Shown one piece after another: positions 10,759 to 22,414 of a DNA stretch of 64,000 nucleotides. Source of the DNA: Cephalotus follicularis (Eukaryota; Streptophyta; Magnoliopsida; Oxalidales; Cephalotaceae); assembly GCA_001972305.1 (NCBI GenBank), contig BDDD01000725.1, positions 1 to 64,000 of the forward strand, in the 5' to 3' direction. Below the pieces are notes generated by a model that saw only the letters and a program-made list of their open reading frames with translations, did no database searches and was not told the origin of the DNA. The stretch's first letter is position 1. Each line of letters starts with the position of its first letter. The translations under genes and the position numbers were made by a program.

Positions 10759-13684
10759 ATGTCTGACGTTTCGATGTCCGCGCATAACCTTTCGCTTGCC
10801 GCTCCTGATTTGACAGGAGGATCTCCACCATTGAAAGCAACTGGGATCTACGGTCCAGATCCGTCCCTAGGGTCTTTAAATATCCCTTCTCCCTTTGGAG
10901 ATCCTCTTTACGTTTTCACAAACCCTAAAAGCACTAGATTTCTTGAATCCCTTGCTCTTCCAATCTTCAAGCTTCGTTCCCTTCTTCGCTCGAGAACACA
11001 GGTGAACTCAGTTTCCATTTACCCGTTACTTGTCAAAGATTTCCCATGTCCATTTCGTCTTCCTCTCTCTGAAAACACCATAGCCAGGACCAAGCATACC
11101 AAGAGACTTGTCAGGCACCCTGAAGTGGTCGCCCGGGCGTCCACGGGGGTCACAGTCGCTGTTCGTCCCTTCAACATGGAGGTGGAAATGGAGGCTTCCG
11201 CCGCTAGGAACCCCAACGTTGAGGCTACGGGGGCCGGAGTTCAAGTTTTTCGGGCCTATTTCGACGAGACTACCATGCACCCACATAAACAGGCGCAATT
11301 AGTCAAGGAGTTCTCTATTCCTGATGGCCTGGACTTGGAGATCCCTGCTGACCCCAGTCAGTCACTATGAACCAACTCGGGCACTTTGTGGTGTTCCAAG
11401 ATGCTTTGGAGCATGGGTTGAGACTTCCGCTGTCACCGTTCGCCGTTACCGTCCTCGGGCATTACCGGATTCATCCGTCAATGCTGAAAGCTCAGTCCTG
11501 GGGGTTCATCTTTGGATTCCTTGTACGCTGTCTTGAAGCAGATGCAGTGCCCACACTTGGGCTATTCAAGGAATTCCACACGCTGGTTTCCTCCCCAAAG
11601 AAGCGCGACTTTTACTTTAAGTCACGCGTGGGTCACCCCAAGCTGCTGGCGGAGAACACCAAGACAGTCAAGCGCTGGAGGGAAAAATATTTCCTGGTCA
11701 AGAACCTTCCCGGCTTCATCCCCTGTCCTTGGACAGATTCACTAGATACCGGACTTCTGAACCAGAGGTCGTTTCTGACCAGGGAAGAGACCACCGGCCT
11801 GAGAAGGCTTTCGGCCCTTGCACCCGAGGGTGTGCTCAAGGTGGTGTTCGAAGACCGCCTACAGCGACATGGGCTCAACATGTCCCTAGGCAGTAGAGCC
11901 AGGCTAGAGCTGGAAGAAGAGGAGGTGCCTATGGGGATCCGGAGAGAGAGGGACTAGGGTGGCCATGGTGGAGCTGCTTCCTCGGCGACCACACAATGAG
12001 AGAGTCGTACTAAGCTGTCTCTGGGACAACTTTTCTCTTTAAGTTTGTATCTAACTTTTTGGTGTTTCACTAACTGCTTCTTCGCTTGTCTGTGCAGAGA
12101 TGGCACGTTAAGATTCCGCCATGGACCTGATCAGGGCTGGCCGTGAACAGGCCCTTGCTGCCAACCCAGGGGTGCAGATAAGAGATGCCGAGAAGAGGCA
12201 AAGGGCCTTGGAGAAGTCCCAAAGGGCTGCGAAGATGAGGGCAACCAGGCAGGCTAATGCTAGGAACCGGCTTAATGAGCTGTCCCGGGTACTGTCCGAG
12301 GAGGCCAGGGCTGCAGAGGCCAGGGATGCGAAAGCCAGGGAGGCCAGGGCTGCAGAGGCCAGGGCTGCAGAGGCCCGGACTGCTGAAGGGACCCGTGCTG
12401 CTGAAGAGGCCCGAGCTGTTGAAGAGGCCCGAACTGCTGAAGCCAGGGAACCCATGACTGACGCTGAGCTCGCTCGTCCCTCAAAAAGGCAGCGGACGGA
12501 GAAGGGGAAAGCTCCCTAAAACGAATCCGTCGAGGGGCGCCTCTGTGACCCCGACCATCCTTACCCTACTGCGGAGCTCGCACAAGTGAGGGATATCCTG
12601 GGAGAGCTTGGCTGAGCTGGCGTTTGTCTGAAGACGCTGGGGGTCACCACGGAGCTGGGCGGAGTAGCCATGTTCCCTATGAACTGGGGCTAAGGGAGGA
12701 GTGGTCGACAGTGCAGCTATGGACCAACGTCTTCCAGTCCTGCCATCGGGTAAGCACACTTACATTGACTTTATTTTTTGAGCTTTTTCTAGTTCTAAAC
12801 CGTTGTTTTTTCCTCAGGCCATGGTCAATGTCCGTCTTCTGATGGACAGAACTGATCAGGAGACCAGCTTGAACAAGCAGCTCGGGGTTGAGAATGCTGA
12901 GCTGAATAGGTCTCTAGCCGTGTCCCGTGCTCAGCTGGATGAAGTGCTGGGTGCTCAGTAGGGCTTGGCGGCAGAGAAGGATCAAGCCGTGGAGGAGGCC
13001 AGGAGGGAGAGGGAGCACAAGATTGTTGCCATGGAGTGGACAATTGAGCTCGAGGGCAGGCTGGAGGCTCTATATAACTAGTTAACCAGGTCCCAAGAAC
13101 TTGGGGATGCTAGGGTCAAAGCCGCTGCAGAGAGGGCAGTCCTGGATTTTAAGGCGTCGACTGAGTTCTGAGATGCCATGGATCAGGCCGTGGACCTCTA
13201 CAAGACTTCTGAGGATTTCAATTGAGAGGTTTTAAAGAAGTCTTCGGCCAACTTTCGTCGGGGGTATTATACCTGCCGGAACATGGTTGAGTGCCTTTCG
13301 GATCTCCCGTTAGACTCCTTTGTCGGCGGCCCTTCGGTGGCAGAGTATGACTTCATCCCAAAGGGCGTTAAAGAGGCCAATGATGAAGCCTTCAGAGTTT
13401 TCGATGAAGAGCAAAGTCGTGCTCAGGACCCCAGTTGGTCGCCTAACGGCCATGACCTGGTTCTCTTTGTTGCACCCACCGAGGACGGCAGCCTTGGGGC
13501 CTTAGATTCCGAGCCTCTTTCTCGCATCGTTGCTGAGGAGCCTGCCCCAGTGCGGACGACCGAGGATGATCCACCTCTTTCTCCTGGTCCCCGCTTCGAA
13601 GACCCTCCTCCTCCTCTGACGGAAGAAGATGCTCCTCCAATTCCTCCATCTGTGGTAGACATCCCTTCCAGGGATGAGGCTTAG
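10759..13684 (+). pseudogene. extra opposite-strand ORF region of the Tat-like element
   Basis: Several plus-strand open stretches, antisense to gag-pol. The first part (10759-11957) resembles the plant-specific domain catalogued as putative gypsy-type transposon / Transposase_28 (segments such as FGFLVRCLEADAVPTLGLF and WREKYFLVKNLPG). The next (12121-12519) is a Glu/Ala/Arg-rich coiled-coil region with a short repeat unit close to EARAAEARAAE. The last (about 12820-13684) is again helical and ends in an acidic, Pro-rich tail. Extra ORFs between pol and the 3' LTR, some in antisense, are known in Tat-lineage elements; their role is not established. The region is broken. Confidence 0.65.
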
Positions 13685-15036
13685 GATAGATTTTTGTTTT
13701 GCCTTTTGTATTTTTTTTCTTCTGGGTGATGTAATCTTTTTAATGATTAATAAAATGAAATATTTTTGTACCTCACTTGTGTATGCTCTATTTCTTTGCT
13801 TTGAAAAACTATAAAGTACTCATGAAGCACCATACTTTTTGACCCCGAGCTCTGCTTGAGTTGCATGCTGTGTTTGGGCTCTTCCCGGGCATTCACTATT
13901 CCCTTAGGACAATTGAATGTAAATAAAAGAACAATCTTCAGGCTTAACCACCTACCTTGTAGTCCTCTTAGGACGTCTTATTTCAGAGGCGCTTAGGCAA
14001 AGAGACTTAGTCTTTACGAGTTCTGTTGTATTCGTAGACTAAGTTTTTGGTCTACCCAAACAAGTTCCTATGGGTTTGCCGAGCAGGATATCATCTGGTT
14101 CAGCATGTTGTGAACCAGTTCGTCTAAGCTTGTAGTCCTCATAGGGACACTTGTATTAAAGTGCTCAGTACAACGAACTTGATCGTTGCGAGTTCCCATG
14201 GATTCACCTCTCAAGACACGACTTTAGGTCTGGTCGAACAAGTTCCCATGGTGTTGCCAGCCAGAGTGTGCTCCCTGGGGAATCTTATTGCTTCCTTGGA
14301 AGTCTTTATTTGCTCTCCTGGATGAGGCTTTGTTGAATGCTCCCCTGGAGGAGACTTTTCGTAATGACCCCTGGGGGGTCTTTTTGTGATGCCCCCTGGG
14401 GGGTCTTTTTAGTTATGCCCCCTGGAGGGTCTTTTTGTTGAGTGCTCCCCTAGGGGAGGCTTTGTTGAGTGCTCCCCTAGGGGAGGCTTTGTTCATGGTT
14501 AGTCGAACCTTAGGTTGACTTTGCAGCTCGGGTTGGTTGACCCTAGGCTGAGCTCTGGTGGCGTCCTCAGGTGTTTGTCCCCGGGCCTGCTCGAAGGCGT
14601 TAAGGGAGAGTAAGAAGTTTGCCTTAGTTTTGTCCGTCCTCCCGACCTCGGACCAGCTCGGTCCCTGAAGATGTTTTGTCAGGTGAGCCCTGGTGGATCC
14701 CTTGGGTACCTGGCCGGGGTGGGATTCCATCTCCTTAGTGTTAGTTGAGCATTTGGGGGACCTCGGGTGGTTGTCCCTTGCTTGGCGTTACTTTTTCGGT
14801 TTGCTCCCTCGGGGGTCTTTTTGGTGCTTTGAGGGAGTTAGTCGTCAGTTGTTCAGAGGTTTAAGGACATGAATATTGGGCCTCCGGTCCCTTGCAAACT
14901 TGGAACTGTGAAACTGAACACAAATTTTGAAGAAAAATTCAGCTTTATTTCCTCTTTGAATTTTTGTACATCTTACAATCATTGGTAGTACTTCCTCAGA
15001 TGTGCGGCATTCCTTGAATTTTTGTACATCTTACAA
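13685..15036. other. non-coding spacer of the Tat-like element
   Basis: Lies between the extra ORF region and the integrase remains. It is a low-complexity, repeat-bearing sequence with no coding signal, and includes the two tandem arrays listed separately. A CTTTTTAATGATTAATAAAATGAAAT stretch near 13735-13765 could be an A-rich 3' end for the opposite-strand ORF; this is only inference. Confidence 0.55.
14340..14490. repeat. short tandem array of CCCCTRGGGG-type units
   Basis: Units close to TGCCCCCTGGGGGGTCTTTT and then TGTTGAGTGCTCCCCTAGGG repeat five to six times. Each carries a small palindromic CCCC-GGGG core. Confidence 0.8.
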
Positions 15037-15075
15037 TCATTGGTAGTACTTCCTCAGATGCTCGGCATTCCAAGC
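14955..15075. repeat. 55-bp tandem duplication at the pol 3' end
   Basis: TTGAATTTTTGTACATCTTA through GGTAGTACTTCCTCAGATG and CGGCATTCC occurs twice back to back. The second copy runs into the integrase C-terminal remains. Confidence 0.9.
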
Positions 15076-16896
15076 TCTGGCAATTTTCCTGCCCCCCAGA
15101 GTTTCAAGTTTGAATGTTCCTAGGCGGAGGACTCTCTTTATCTTATATGGCCCTTCCCAGACAGGGGCTAGTTTTCCTCTGGTACCGGTTGGATCAGCAA
15201 TAGCTGAGTTGCGTAGGACTAGATATCCTTGTCTTAGTGGTCTGGGGCTTACCCTTTTGTTATAATAATGGCTCACCCTCTGTTGATAGGGTGCAACTCT
15301 GATGGCGGCCTTGTCTCTGAGCTCTCCTACTAAATCAAGGAGGCATCTAAGTCCTTCTTCATTGTTCTCCTCAGTGAAGTACACAACCCTTGGTGACTGG
15401 ACACCAATCTCCATCGGTATCATAGCCTCAGCTCCGAAACAAAGACTGTATGGGGACTCACCAGTCGTGGTCCGAGGAGTGGTTCTATATAGGGGTGCAA
15501 ATGAACCAAGCCGTTCGTGAACAGCTCGCGACTCGACTCGATAAAAATCGATAAAAACTCGTTCGTGTTCGTTCATTAAGTTTAATGAACGAACACAAAC
15601 ACGATTTTAATGCTCGTTAGCTTAATAAGCCAAGCTTGCACATTGATGAGCTCGACTCGTTAATGTTCATGAACAGTTCATTAAGAGATCGTTAAGGACT
15701 CGATTATAATATAGTTAATAATTCAATTGTAGACTCGTTTATAATTCAATCAGACACTTGTTAAGAGATTAATTATATATGAATACATATATTTTTTTTG
15801 TCTTTCTATTATTAAGTTTTCAAATTTGTTCTTATACAGTACATTATATGGACTTTTTATTTTATTAATTATTCTAATTTGTTCTTGTACAACATACTAT
15901 ACATTTTTGAATCTATAAAAAGACAAATATAATAAGATACATTTTATACAATATAGTATACAATATAGAGCATTTTAAAAATTAACTAAATTGAGTTTGG
16001 ATGAATAATATTAGATTTGCATTTTTATGTTGTTTGATGACTTGTAAAAATTATTTGAGAAGATTGAAAGATTGATATTCAATTTAATTATTCTTTTAGT
16101 TTTTTTTTAAGAAAACAAAAACAATTATTAGCGAATTTTAGTTCAAACTCTTATTTTTCTCATCGAGCCAAACTCGAACAAGAAATTTTTAAGCTCGTTA
16201 AAAGCTCGAGCTCGACTCGAGTTCGAAAAAGTTCGATTCGAACTCGAACTCGATAAAATCTCATAGAGCTCGACTCGAACTCGAACTTGATAAAATCTTA
16301 ACGAACAGAGCTTGAACAGGCTTAAGCTCGACTCGACTCGGTTCGTTTGCAGCCCTAGTTCTATAAGCCCATAATACACTTGGTAGCTCCTCTGTCCATC
16401 TTCCTTTGCTGTCTTCAAGGCGTTTCTTCAAGCCCGAGATGATTTCTCTATTTATCACCTCTGCTTGGCCATTGCTCTGAGGGTAGGCTACTAAGGCGAG
16501 CCTATGCTCTATTCTCCACTCTTTGCAAAAGTCACAGAAGGCCTGTCAGTCGAACTGTTTCCCATTATCTAAGACTATTGTCCTCGGGACTCCGAATCTG
16601 CAGATGATGGACTTCCATACAAAGCTTTCCGTGTTCTTCTCTGTAATCGTGGCCAGGGGTTCTGCTTCTACCCACTTGATAAAATAGTCAACTGCTACAA
16701 TGAGAAACTTCCTCTGGCTTGTCGCCATAGATAGTGGTCATACGAAGTCCATTCCCCATTGTGCAAAGGGCCAGGGGGCCGTGATAGACGTCAGAGGTTG
16801 AGAAGGTCTTCTGCTTATATTTGCGTTCCTCTGGCACTTGTCACATTTCCTTACAAAATCTATAGCATCTTGGTGCAAGGTCGGCCAGTAGTAGAC
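15037..16896 (-). pseudogene. integrase remains of the Tat-like element, split by a MITE
   Basis: The part near 16400-16728 resembles the retroviral integrase core (VAVDYFIKWVEAEPL, then FGVPRTIVLDNGKQF). The part at 15037-15489 resembles the core end and C-terminal region (SPYSLCFGAEAMIPMEI, WEGPYKIKRVLRLGTFKLE, AWNAEHLRKYY). A hAT MITE separates them. The region is non-functional. Confidence 0.85.
15490..16357. mobile_element. hAT-type MITE nested in the gypsy integrase region
   Basis: Ends TAGGGGTGCAAATGAACC and GGTTCGTTTGCAGCCCTA form terminal inverted repeats. An exact 8-bp target-site duplication GTTCTATA lies at 15482-15489 and 16358-16365. The body is AT-rich in the middle, with GAGCTCG/CTCGACTCG arms. 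There is no transposase. It inserted after the gypsy element and belongs to the same family as 6576-7153. Confidence 0.95.
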
Positions 16897-17742
16897 CTAC
16901 CTTAGTAGCTTGTGGAACAATGTCCTGCCCCCTGTGTGGTTGCCACAAATTCCTTCATGGACTTCCCTTAGAACATAATCGGCCTCTAGGGGAGTCAAGC
17001 ATCTCAGCAAAGGGAAAGAGAAATACCTTTTGTAGAGAATCCCTTCACAGAGCTGAAATCTGTTTGCTCTGTACACAAGTTTCCTCGCCTCCGCGGGGTC
17101 CTCGGGTAAAATCTCATTCCTTAGCCAGTTAATAAACGGGGTCATCCAGTTTGGCTCCTGTGGTAAATCTATATCCATCACATCTACTTCAGAGATGGTG
17201 AGCCTGTCCAGGTAGTCCACTAGGATGGTTTGGTTCTTCTCTAGCTCCTCTGCAGTGGCTAGTTTCGACAACTGGTCTGCTCGGACGTTTTCTGCTCTAG
17301 GTATTTTCAAAACTCTTAGAACTTCGAAGGCTGACTTCAAACCCTGGAAGTGTGATAAATATTTCGCCATTGAGTCTCCTAGGGCCTCATACTCTCCACT
17401 GGTCAGACCAACCACTAGATGAGAATCACTGGAGGCTTCTATCTTTTGCACCTCCAAGTGCTTCGCAATTGTCAGGCCGGCTATCAGAGCTTCCCATTCG
17501 GCTTCGTTGTTTGTAGCTTTAAAACCGAACCTCAGAGCATATTCCAACGTCCAACCACCTGGACTTGTTAACACCAGTCCTGCTCTACTGCCAGTGACGC
17601 AAGAGGATCCATCCACGGATAACTTCCAAATCCCCCTCTCGCTCTCGGAGGGGTCCTCCTCCATACACTCCGTAGGTGTATTATCTCCAACAAAGTCAGC
17701 CAGGACTTGTGATTTGATTGCTGGTCTGACTTCGAACTTCAC
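16897..17742 (-). pseudogene. RNase H and integrase zinc-binding remains, Tat-like element
   Basis: This is the longest open stretch of pol (281 codons). It shows RNase H-like sequence (LSVDGSSC, NNEAEWEALIAGL, SDSHLVVG, VRADQLSKLA) followed by an integrase N-terminal type segment (EVHEGICGNHTGGRTLFHKL). Tat elements carry an archaeal-like RNase H; the match here is by motif only. Confidence 0.8.
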
Positions 17743-17745
17743 ATC

Positions 17746-18950
17746 CTACTCGCCTAGTTCGACTGACCACTTGATTAGTCTGCCCGAGGTGTCAGGCTTT
17801 GCAAGAACTTGCTTGAGTGGCTTCTCAGTCAAAACCTTGATTGTATGGGCTTGAAAATATGGCCTTAATTTTCTGGCAGCGATGATCGGAGCATAGGCGA
17901 ACTTCTCCACCTCTGGGTACCTCCCCTCAGCATCATTCAAAGCCTTGCTCATGTAGTACACCGGCCTTTGAACTTTCTACTCCTCTCTAACTAGCACTGC
18001 ACTCACTGGGCCCGGGGTGGCCGCAAGGTACAAATTCAAGTCTTTCCCGTCCTTAGGTTTTGAGATCAAAGGAGGGGAAGCCAGTTATTCCTTCAACTTG
18101 CCGAAGGCTACTTGGAATTCGTCCGACTAGGAAAATCCCTTGGGATCCCTCAACACCTTAAAGAATGGAAGACACTTCTCTGCTGACTTCGAAACAAACT
18201 TGCTCAGGGCAGCTATCTTTCCATTCAGTCTTTGGACATCCCTGATAGTCCGGGGAGGCCTCATACTCTGAACCGCTGAGATCTTCTCTGGGTTGGCCTC
18301 TATTCCTCTGCTTGAGACCATGAACCCGAGGAACTTGCCCGAGGTGACCCCAAAAGTGCACTTGGATGGATTGAGTTTCATCTTATACCTTCTCAGTACC
18401 TCAAACGTTTCCTCCAAGTCATTGATATGGGGGCTCCTAGCTGGGGTTTTGACGAGCATGTCGTCAATGTAGACCTCCATGTTTCTCCCAATTTGAGGCT
18501 CGAAGATTTTGTTGACCATTCCTTAGTAGGTGGCCCCTGCATTCTTCAAACCAAAGGGCATGACCTTGTAACAATACATCCCCCGATCCGTGATGAACAC
18601 TGTCTTATTGTTGTCAGGCCCATACATGGGGATTTGATTATACCCCAAGTAGGCATCCAAGAAGTTTAATTTGCTATAGCCCGAGGTCGCATCCACTAAC
18701 TGATCTATCTTTGGGAGAGGGAAGTGATCCTTGAGACAAGTTTTGTTGAGGTCTGTGAAGTCAATGCACATCCTCCACTTGCCATTCACTTTCTTGACTA
18801 GGACTGGGTTCTCCAGCCAGTCTGAATAATGCACTTCCCTAATGAACCCTGCCTGCATGAGCTTGCTCACCTCCTCGGCTATTGCTTGCTGCCGCTCAGG
18901 AGCAAAGTTCCTTTTCTTCAGCTAGGTCAGAGGCCTCGCTGGATCCACAC
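17746..18950 (-). pseudogene. reverse transcriptase remains, Tat-like element
   Basis: RT motifs are easy to see: KKVNGKWRMCIDFTDLNK, FLDAYLGYNQI, the MPFGLKNAGATY block, the YIDDMLVK catalytic box near 18470, LNPSKCTFGV and GFMVSSRGIEANPEKI. The connection segment with YYMSKALNDAEGRYPEVEK is at 17746-17961. The region is broken. Confidence 0.9.
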
Positions 18951-19157
18951 TTAGCTTGTGAACCATTACATCTGGGCTTATCCCAAGGACCTCCTCTGCC
19001 GACCAGGTGAACACGTCTCTGTTGTTTTGGAGGAATGTTATTAATTCCCTCTTCTCCACCTCTTCAAGCTGTGAGCCGACTTGGAAGACTCTCTCAGAGT
19101 TGCCCTCTTCTAGGGGCACTTGGATCACGTCCTCAACAGGCAATGGACTCTCATGCT

Positions 19158-19880
19158 CTACGTCCCCCTGATCTCCACATTTGCGATTGGGAGTACCTTG
19201 TCCTTCCCGTGGTCCATGACGGCAGTCTTGTAGCACTGTCTGGCTATCTGTCGGTCTCCTCTGACCTCCCCCACACCAAACCTTGTAGGGAACTTCATGA
19301 GAAAGTGCCTCGTGGACACTATCACCTCCATTAGGTTCAGCCCTAGTCGTCCGATTATTGCATTGTATGGGCTTGGTGTATCAACCACCAGAAACGTCAT
19401 CTGCACCTGGGTCTGGCGTGGAGCCGTGCCTGCAACCACTGACAGGTCGATGGATCCCAGATGATGGACCATCTCTCCTGCAAAGCCAACCAGTGGGGTC
19501 TTCACGGGCTTCAGCTGATCAACCGGTATCCTCAACTGATCAAAGGCATGTTTGTACAGGATATCGGTCGAGCTGCCACTGTCTATAAGGATCCTCTTCA
19601 TGGTGAAAAGCTCCACCATAAGAGTTACCACCACTGGATCATCGTGAGGGAGACGTACTCCCTCATAGTCTGCCTCAGAGAAGGATATAACCTCCTCATC
19701 TCCACCACTTCTCAGCCTTTTGCTGTGATGAACCTGTTGCACAGCGAGAGACTGTCTCCCATAGGCTTTTTTAGCATTCTTATGGTCGCCACCAGACGCG
19801 ACCCCCCAAGAGATGGTGTGGATGACACCTCTGGGTTGCTGCTGCTGCTCCTGTTGTTGCCGAGGAGCCTCTTCTCTCAT
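19158..19880 (-). pseudogene. aspartic protease region, Tat-like element
   Basis: Contains VTLMVELFTMKRILIDSGSS, with a canonical DSGSS-type active-site motif, and a downstream YNAIIGRLGLN block typical of gypsy proteases. A Gln-rich stretch (QQQEQQQQP) precedes it. Confidence 0.85.
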
Positions 19881-20136
19881 TTGCTCCCTTCTTCCCTGGG
19901 GAGCCTCTTTGTCAACATACTTGCGCAGGTGCCCCTTCCGAATCAGGTCCTCAATCTAATTCTTCAGTTGCCTGCACTCCTCGGTATCGTGGCCGTGGTC
20001 ACGATGGTATCGACAGTATTTTTCCACGTCCCTTTTCTCTGCTGGGGATCTCATCTTCTTGGGCCACTGGATGGGGAGCTTATCTTGCTCCATAGCAAGT
20101 ATCTTGGTGCGTGTGTCCAGGAGGGGGGCAAAGTTG

Positions 20137-21588
20137 TTATAGGATGGGATTGGTGTCCCTCATTGGGTTGAGTCCTCCCTCCTGGAAAGCTTGTGTCTGA
20201 CGTCGTACTTTGTCAGGTCTGACCTCTCCCTCCTCTTTTCCTTCTTCCCGGGAGCGTTTCGTGAAAGCTCCCCCTTCTCCTCCTGGTGGCCCGACCATGC
20301 GGGTTTTCTGTTTCCTGGCCGCCATCTCTTCCTCTGCATTGACATACCTCTCTGCTCTCCTCAGCAGATCGTCCATATCCACGACGGGTCTCTTCAAAAG
20401 AGAGAAAGTAAAAGAGGAGTTATTCCTCAGCCCACTATTCAATGCTGCCAGGGCGAAGGACGGTTCCAGGTCCTTCACTGTGAGAGACTCCCTGTTGAAC
20501 CTGGTGAGGTAGTCCCTCAGCGACTCATCTCTCCCCTGCACCACGTTGATCAGGTGGGTGAAGTTCCTCCTTTGCGTGGTGCTATTGAGGAATTTAATGA
20601 CAAACAGCTACGTAAGCTAGTCGAAATCCTTCACTGTCTTCTGAGCCAGGGTAGAGAACCAAGACTGGGCAGCTCCAGTTAACATTGCCGGGAATCCTCG
20701 GCAAAGTGTGGCATCTGAGGCCTGGTGCACCAACATGGTTTGGATGTATGTGCGCACGTGCTGGATGTGATCCGTGGACCCATCATATGTATTAAGGGTG
20801 GGGAGCCGAAATCCGATGAGGATACGCTCCGTCATGATCTCGACCGTGAAAGGGTGGGCGCTGAGGTTGCGCACCTCTGCCAGATACCCCCTTGGCTTCT
20901 CGGCTCCTTGGAGCCTTCTCTCCACCTCGGCAAGCATTCTGTTCATCGCTTGCTCCACATCCTCAATGTTCCTAGCCCCGCTAGAAACACGTGACCCCCC
21001 AGCCAATGTGGCTGTGAGGTCATGCCTGCTCCCCCGCACCGTTCAAGCTCTGTGCGAAGCGTTGGAGCGCACTCGAGCCTCCTCTGCGCCCCTGGCCTCC
21101 TCTTGGGGATCCACTTCCATAGCCTGGTGCTCAGGACGTACTCTTCTAGGATCGTTGGGCTGATCCCGGGCAGTTGAGGACTCTGCCCTCTGAGATACAT
21201 TGATCTCAGGTCTCCTCCCCAGGGGAATATTATCCTCTAACCTTCTTGGGGGAAGTCCGTCTCCCCTCAGCGGGTTTCGCTTGGCACCTCGGGGGTGCCC
21301 TGTCTCCACCACTGGCCTGTTGGGACCAGAAACTCCTCGGACCACTGACGGAGTAGGTCCGGCATGTTGTCTGTTGGCCAAACTGGTGACCAGCAAATCG
21401 GTGAGGCGCTCCACCCCCTGGATCAGCTGATTGAACTGCTCCCCCCTAACAGGAGCCTGCTTGGCGGTGGCGGTAACTTGACTAGTTTGGGCTGGGTCGT
21501 TTCCAGCAGCATGCTGGCTTCCACCCGCAATGGAGTGGTTGTTGATGTTCTTCCTCAGAGGTATGATTCTGTATGGCTTTTCGTAGTG
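20137..21588 (-). pseudogene. gag remains, Tat-like element
   Basis: Motifs of the plant retrotransposon gag family occur in order: the FRLPTLNTYDGSTDHIQHV block with FPAMLTGAAQSWFSTL near 20650-20850, then GRDESLRDYLTRFNRE and SLLKRPVVDMDDLLRRAERY near 20350-20540, and a basic tail. The N-terminal part up to about 21590 is low complexity. The region is broken. Confidence 0.85.
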
Positions 21589-21589
21589 C

Positions 21590-21608
21590 TTCCCACAGAC
21601 GGCGCCAA
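21590..21608 (-). other. primer-binding-site-like sequence
   Basis: Read on the minus strand it is TGGCGCCGTCTGTGGGA, two bases inside the end of the right terminal repeat. This is the spacing expected of a tRNA-primed minus-strand start. It fixes the gag-pol direction as minus. Confidence 0.85.
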
Positions 21609-21609
21609 C

Positions 21610-22414
21610 TGTTGAGGGGGCACGGCGCGAAATGACATCTGTCACGCCCCATCTTATCAACAACTGGCATGGGTTATAAGGGTGGGCCCGAATAGGCTTG
21701 GGTCAAGCTCGTCTACAAAGAGTAAGGCCCCTCTTGAGGCCCCACAAGCCTGCTTCTCCTCTTCCCCTAGTCAGCCCGGGATGGGTCCTTCCTTGGAGTA
21801 CTGCCCGAGCTCTTGCTCTCAACTCTGCTCCTCCTCCTCTGCCAAGGCCAGAGGAGAAGGACTAGAGGGGCATATGATATGGGAAAATTCCTTTTTTAAG
21901 CCTAAGGACATGTGCCCCCAGGAAAGGACGACATATGTCATTCCAAGGCCTGGGCACGTAGCCTGCCATCACGTCAAACAGGGAAAATGCCACATAATCC
22001 ACAAACTGGCATGCCACCACAGCCGCCTAATCCACAGACTGGCACGCCATCACATCAAAGAGGGAAAAGGCCACCAAATCCGGAGGAAAATAGGGAAAAT
22101 GTCAGGACTTCTGACGCATTTCCCTTAGACACTCAACAGTTACCTTAGAGGTCTATAAATATCAGTTTTACAGTCAATACAAAGGTCAGCCACTTTAGCA
22201 CTCAAAAGAACATAATACTCTCTCTGCAGTCACTAACTAGAGCGTCGGACTGTCCCCGAGAGAACAACCTCTTGGACCTTCTACCCTTGTCTTTTACTTG
22301 TGCAGGGATCATCAACCACCAAACCCTTTTTCTCGGACAGATTCCAGCGTTTCTTTAAACAAATCAAGCCCTTACATGTGAGGTACTGTTGAAGGAAAGA
22401 TTTCTACATCAACA
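21610..22414 (+). repeat. right terminal repeat of the Tat-like element
   Basis: TGTTGA...TCAACA termini. It carries, in plus orientation, TGTCACGCCCC near its left end, a TATAAATA box near 22153, GAGCGTCGGACTGTCCCCGAG near 22241 and the GTACTGTTGAAGG...CATCAACA end. It shares these blocks in the same orientation with the solo LTRs at 5078-6022 and 22867-23510, and in inverted orientation with the left repeat. Confidence 0.88.

Larger units (their letters stand above)
9977..22414 (-). mobile_element. decayed Ty3/gypsy element, Tat-like, with inverted terminal repeats
   Basis: A 12.4-kb fossil. Gag, protease, RT, RNase H and integrase remains follow one another on the minus strand from about 21.6 kb down to 15.0 kb. 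Beyond integrase lies an extra ORF region on the opposite strand (10759-13684). A primer-binding-site-like sequence (TGGCGCCGTCTGTGGGA read on the minus strand) abuts the right terminal repeat. The terminal repeats at 9977-10742 and 21610-22414 are homologous but inverted to one another. Outer flanks are AATCT (9972-9976) and AATAT (22415-22419), a 4-of-5 match. A hAT MITE sits inside the integrase region. The element is clearly broken, with many breaks. By eye the two terminal repeats differ at about one base in ten over a 180-bp stretch, so it is old. Confidence 0.85.

Noticed and set aside
12108-12484. Minus-strand open frames rich in Ala, Ser and Leu or Pro and Gln
   Set aside because: They mirror the Glu/Ala/Arg repeat on the plus strand. 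The repetitive codons keep all frames open.
14340-14490. CRISPR-like array of spaced repeats
   Set aside because: The units are contiguous, degenerate and inside a plant retrotransposon; there are no unique spacers of constant length.
19461-20171. Long plus-strand open frame of 236 codons
   Set aside because: It is antisense to the protease-gag region of the Tat-like element, where the minus strand shows clear family motifs. It has no motifs of its own.
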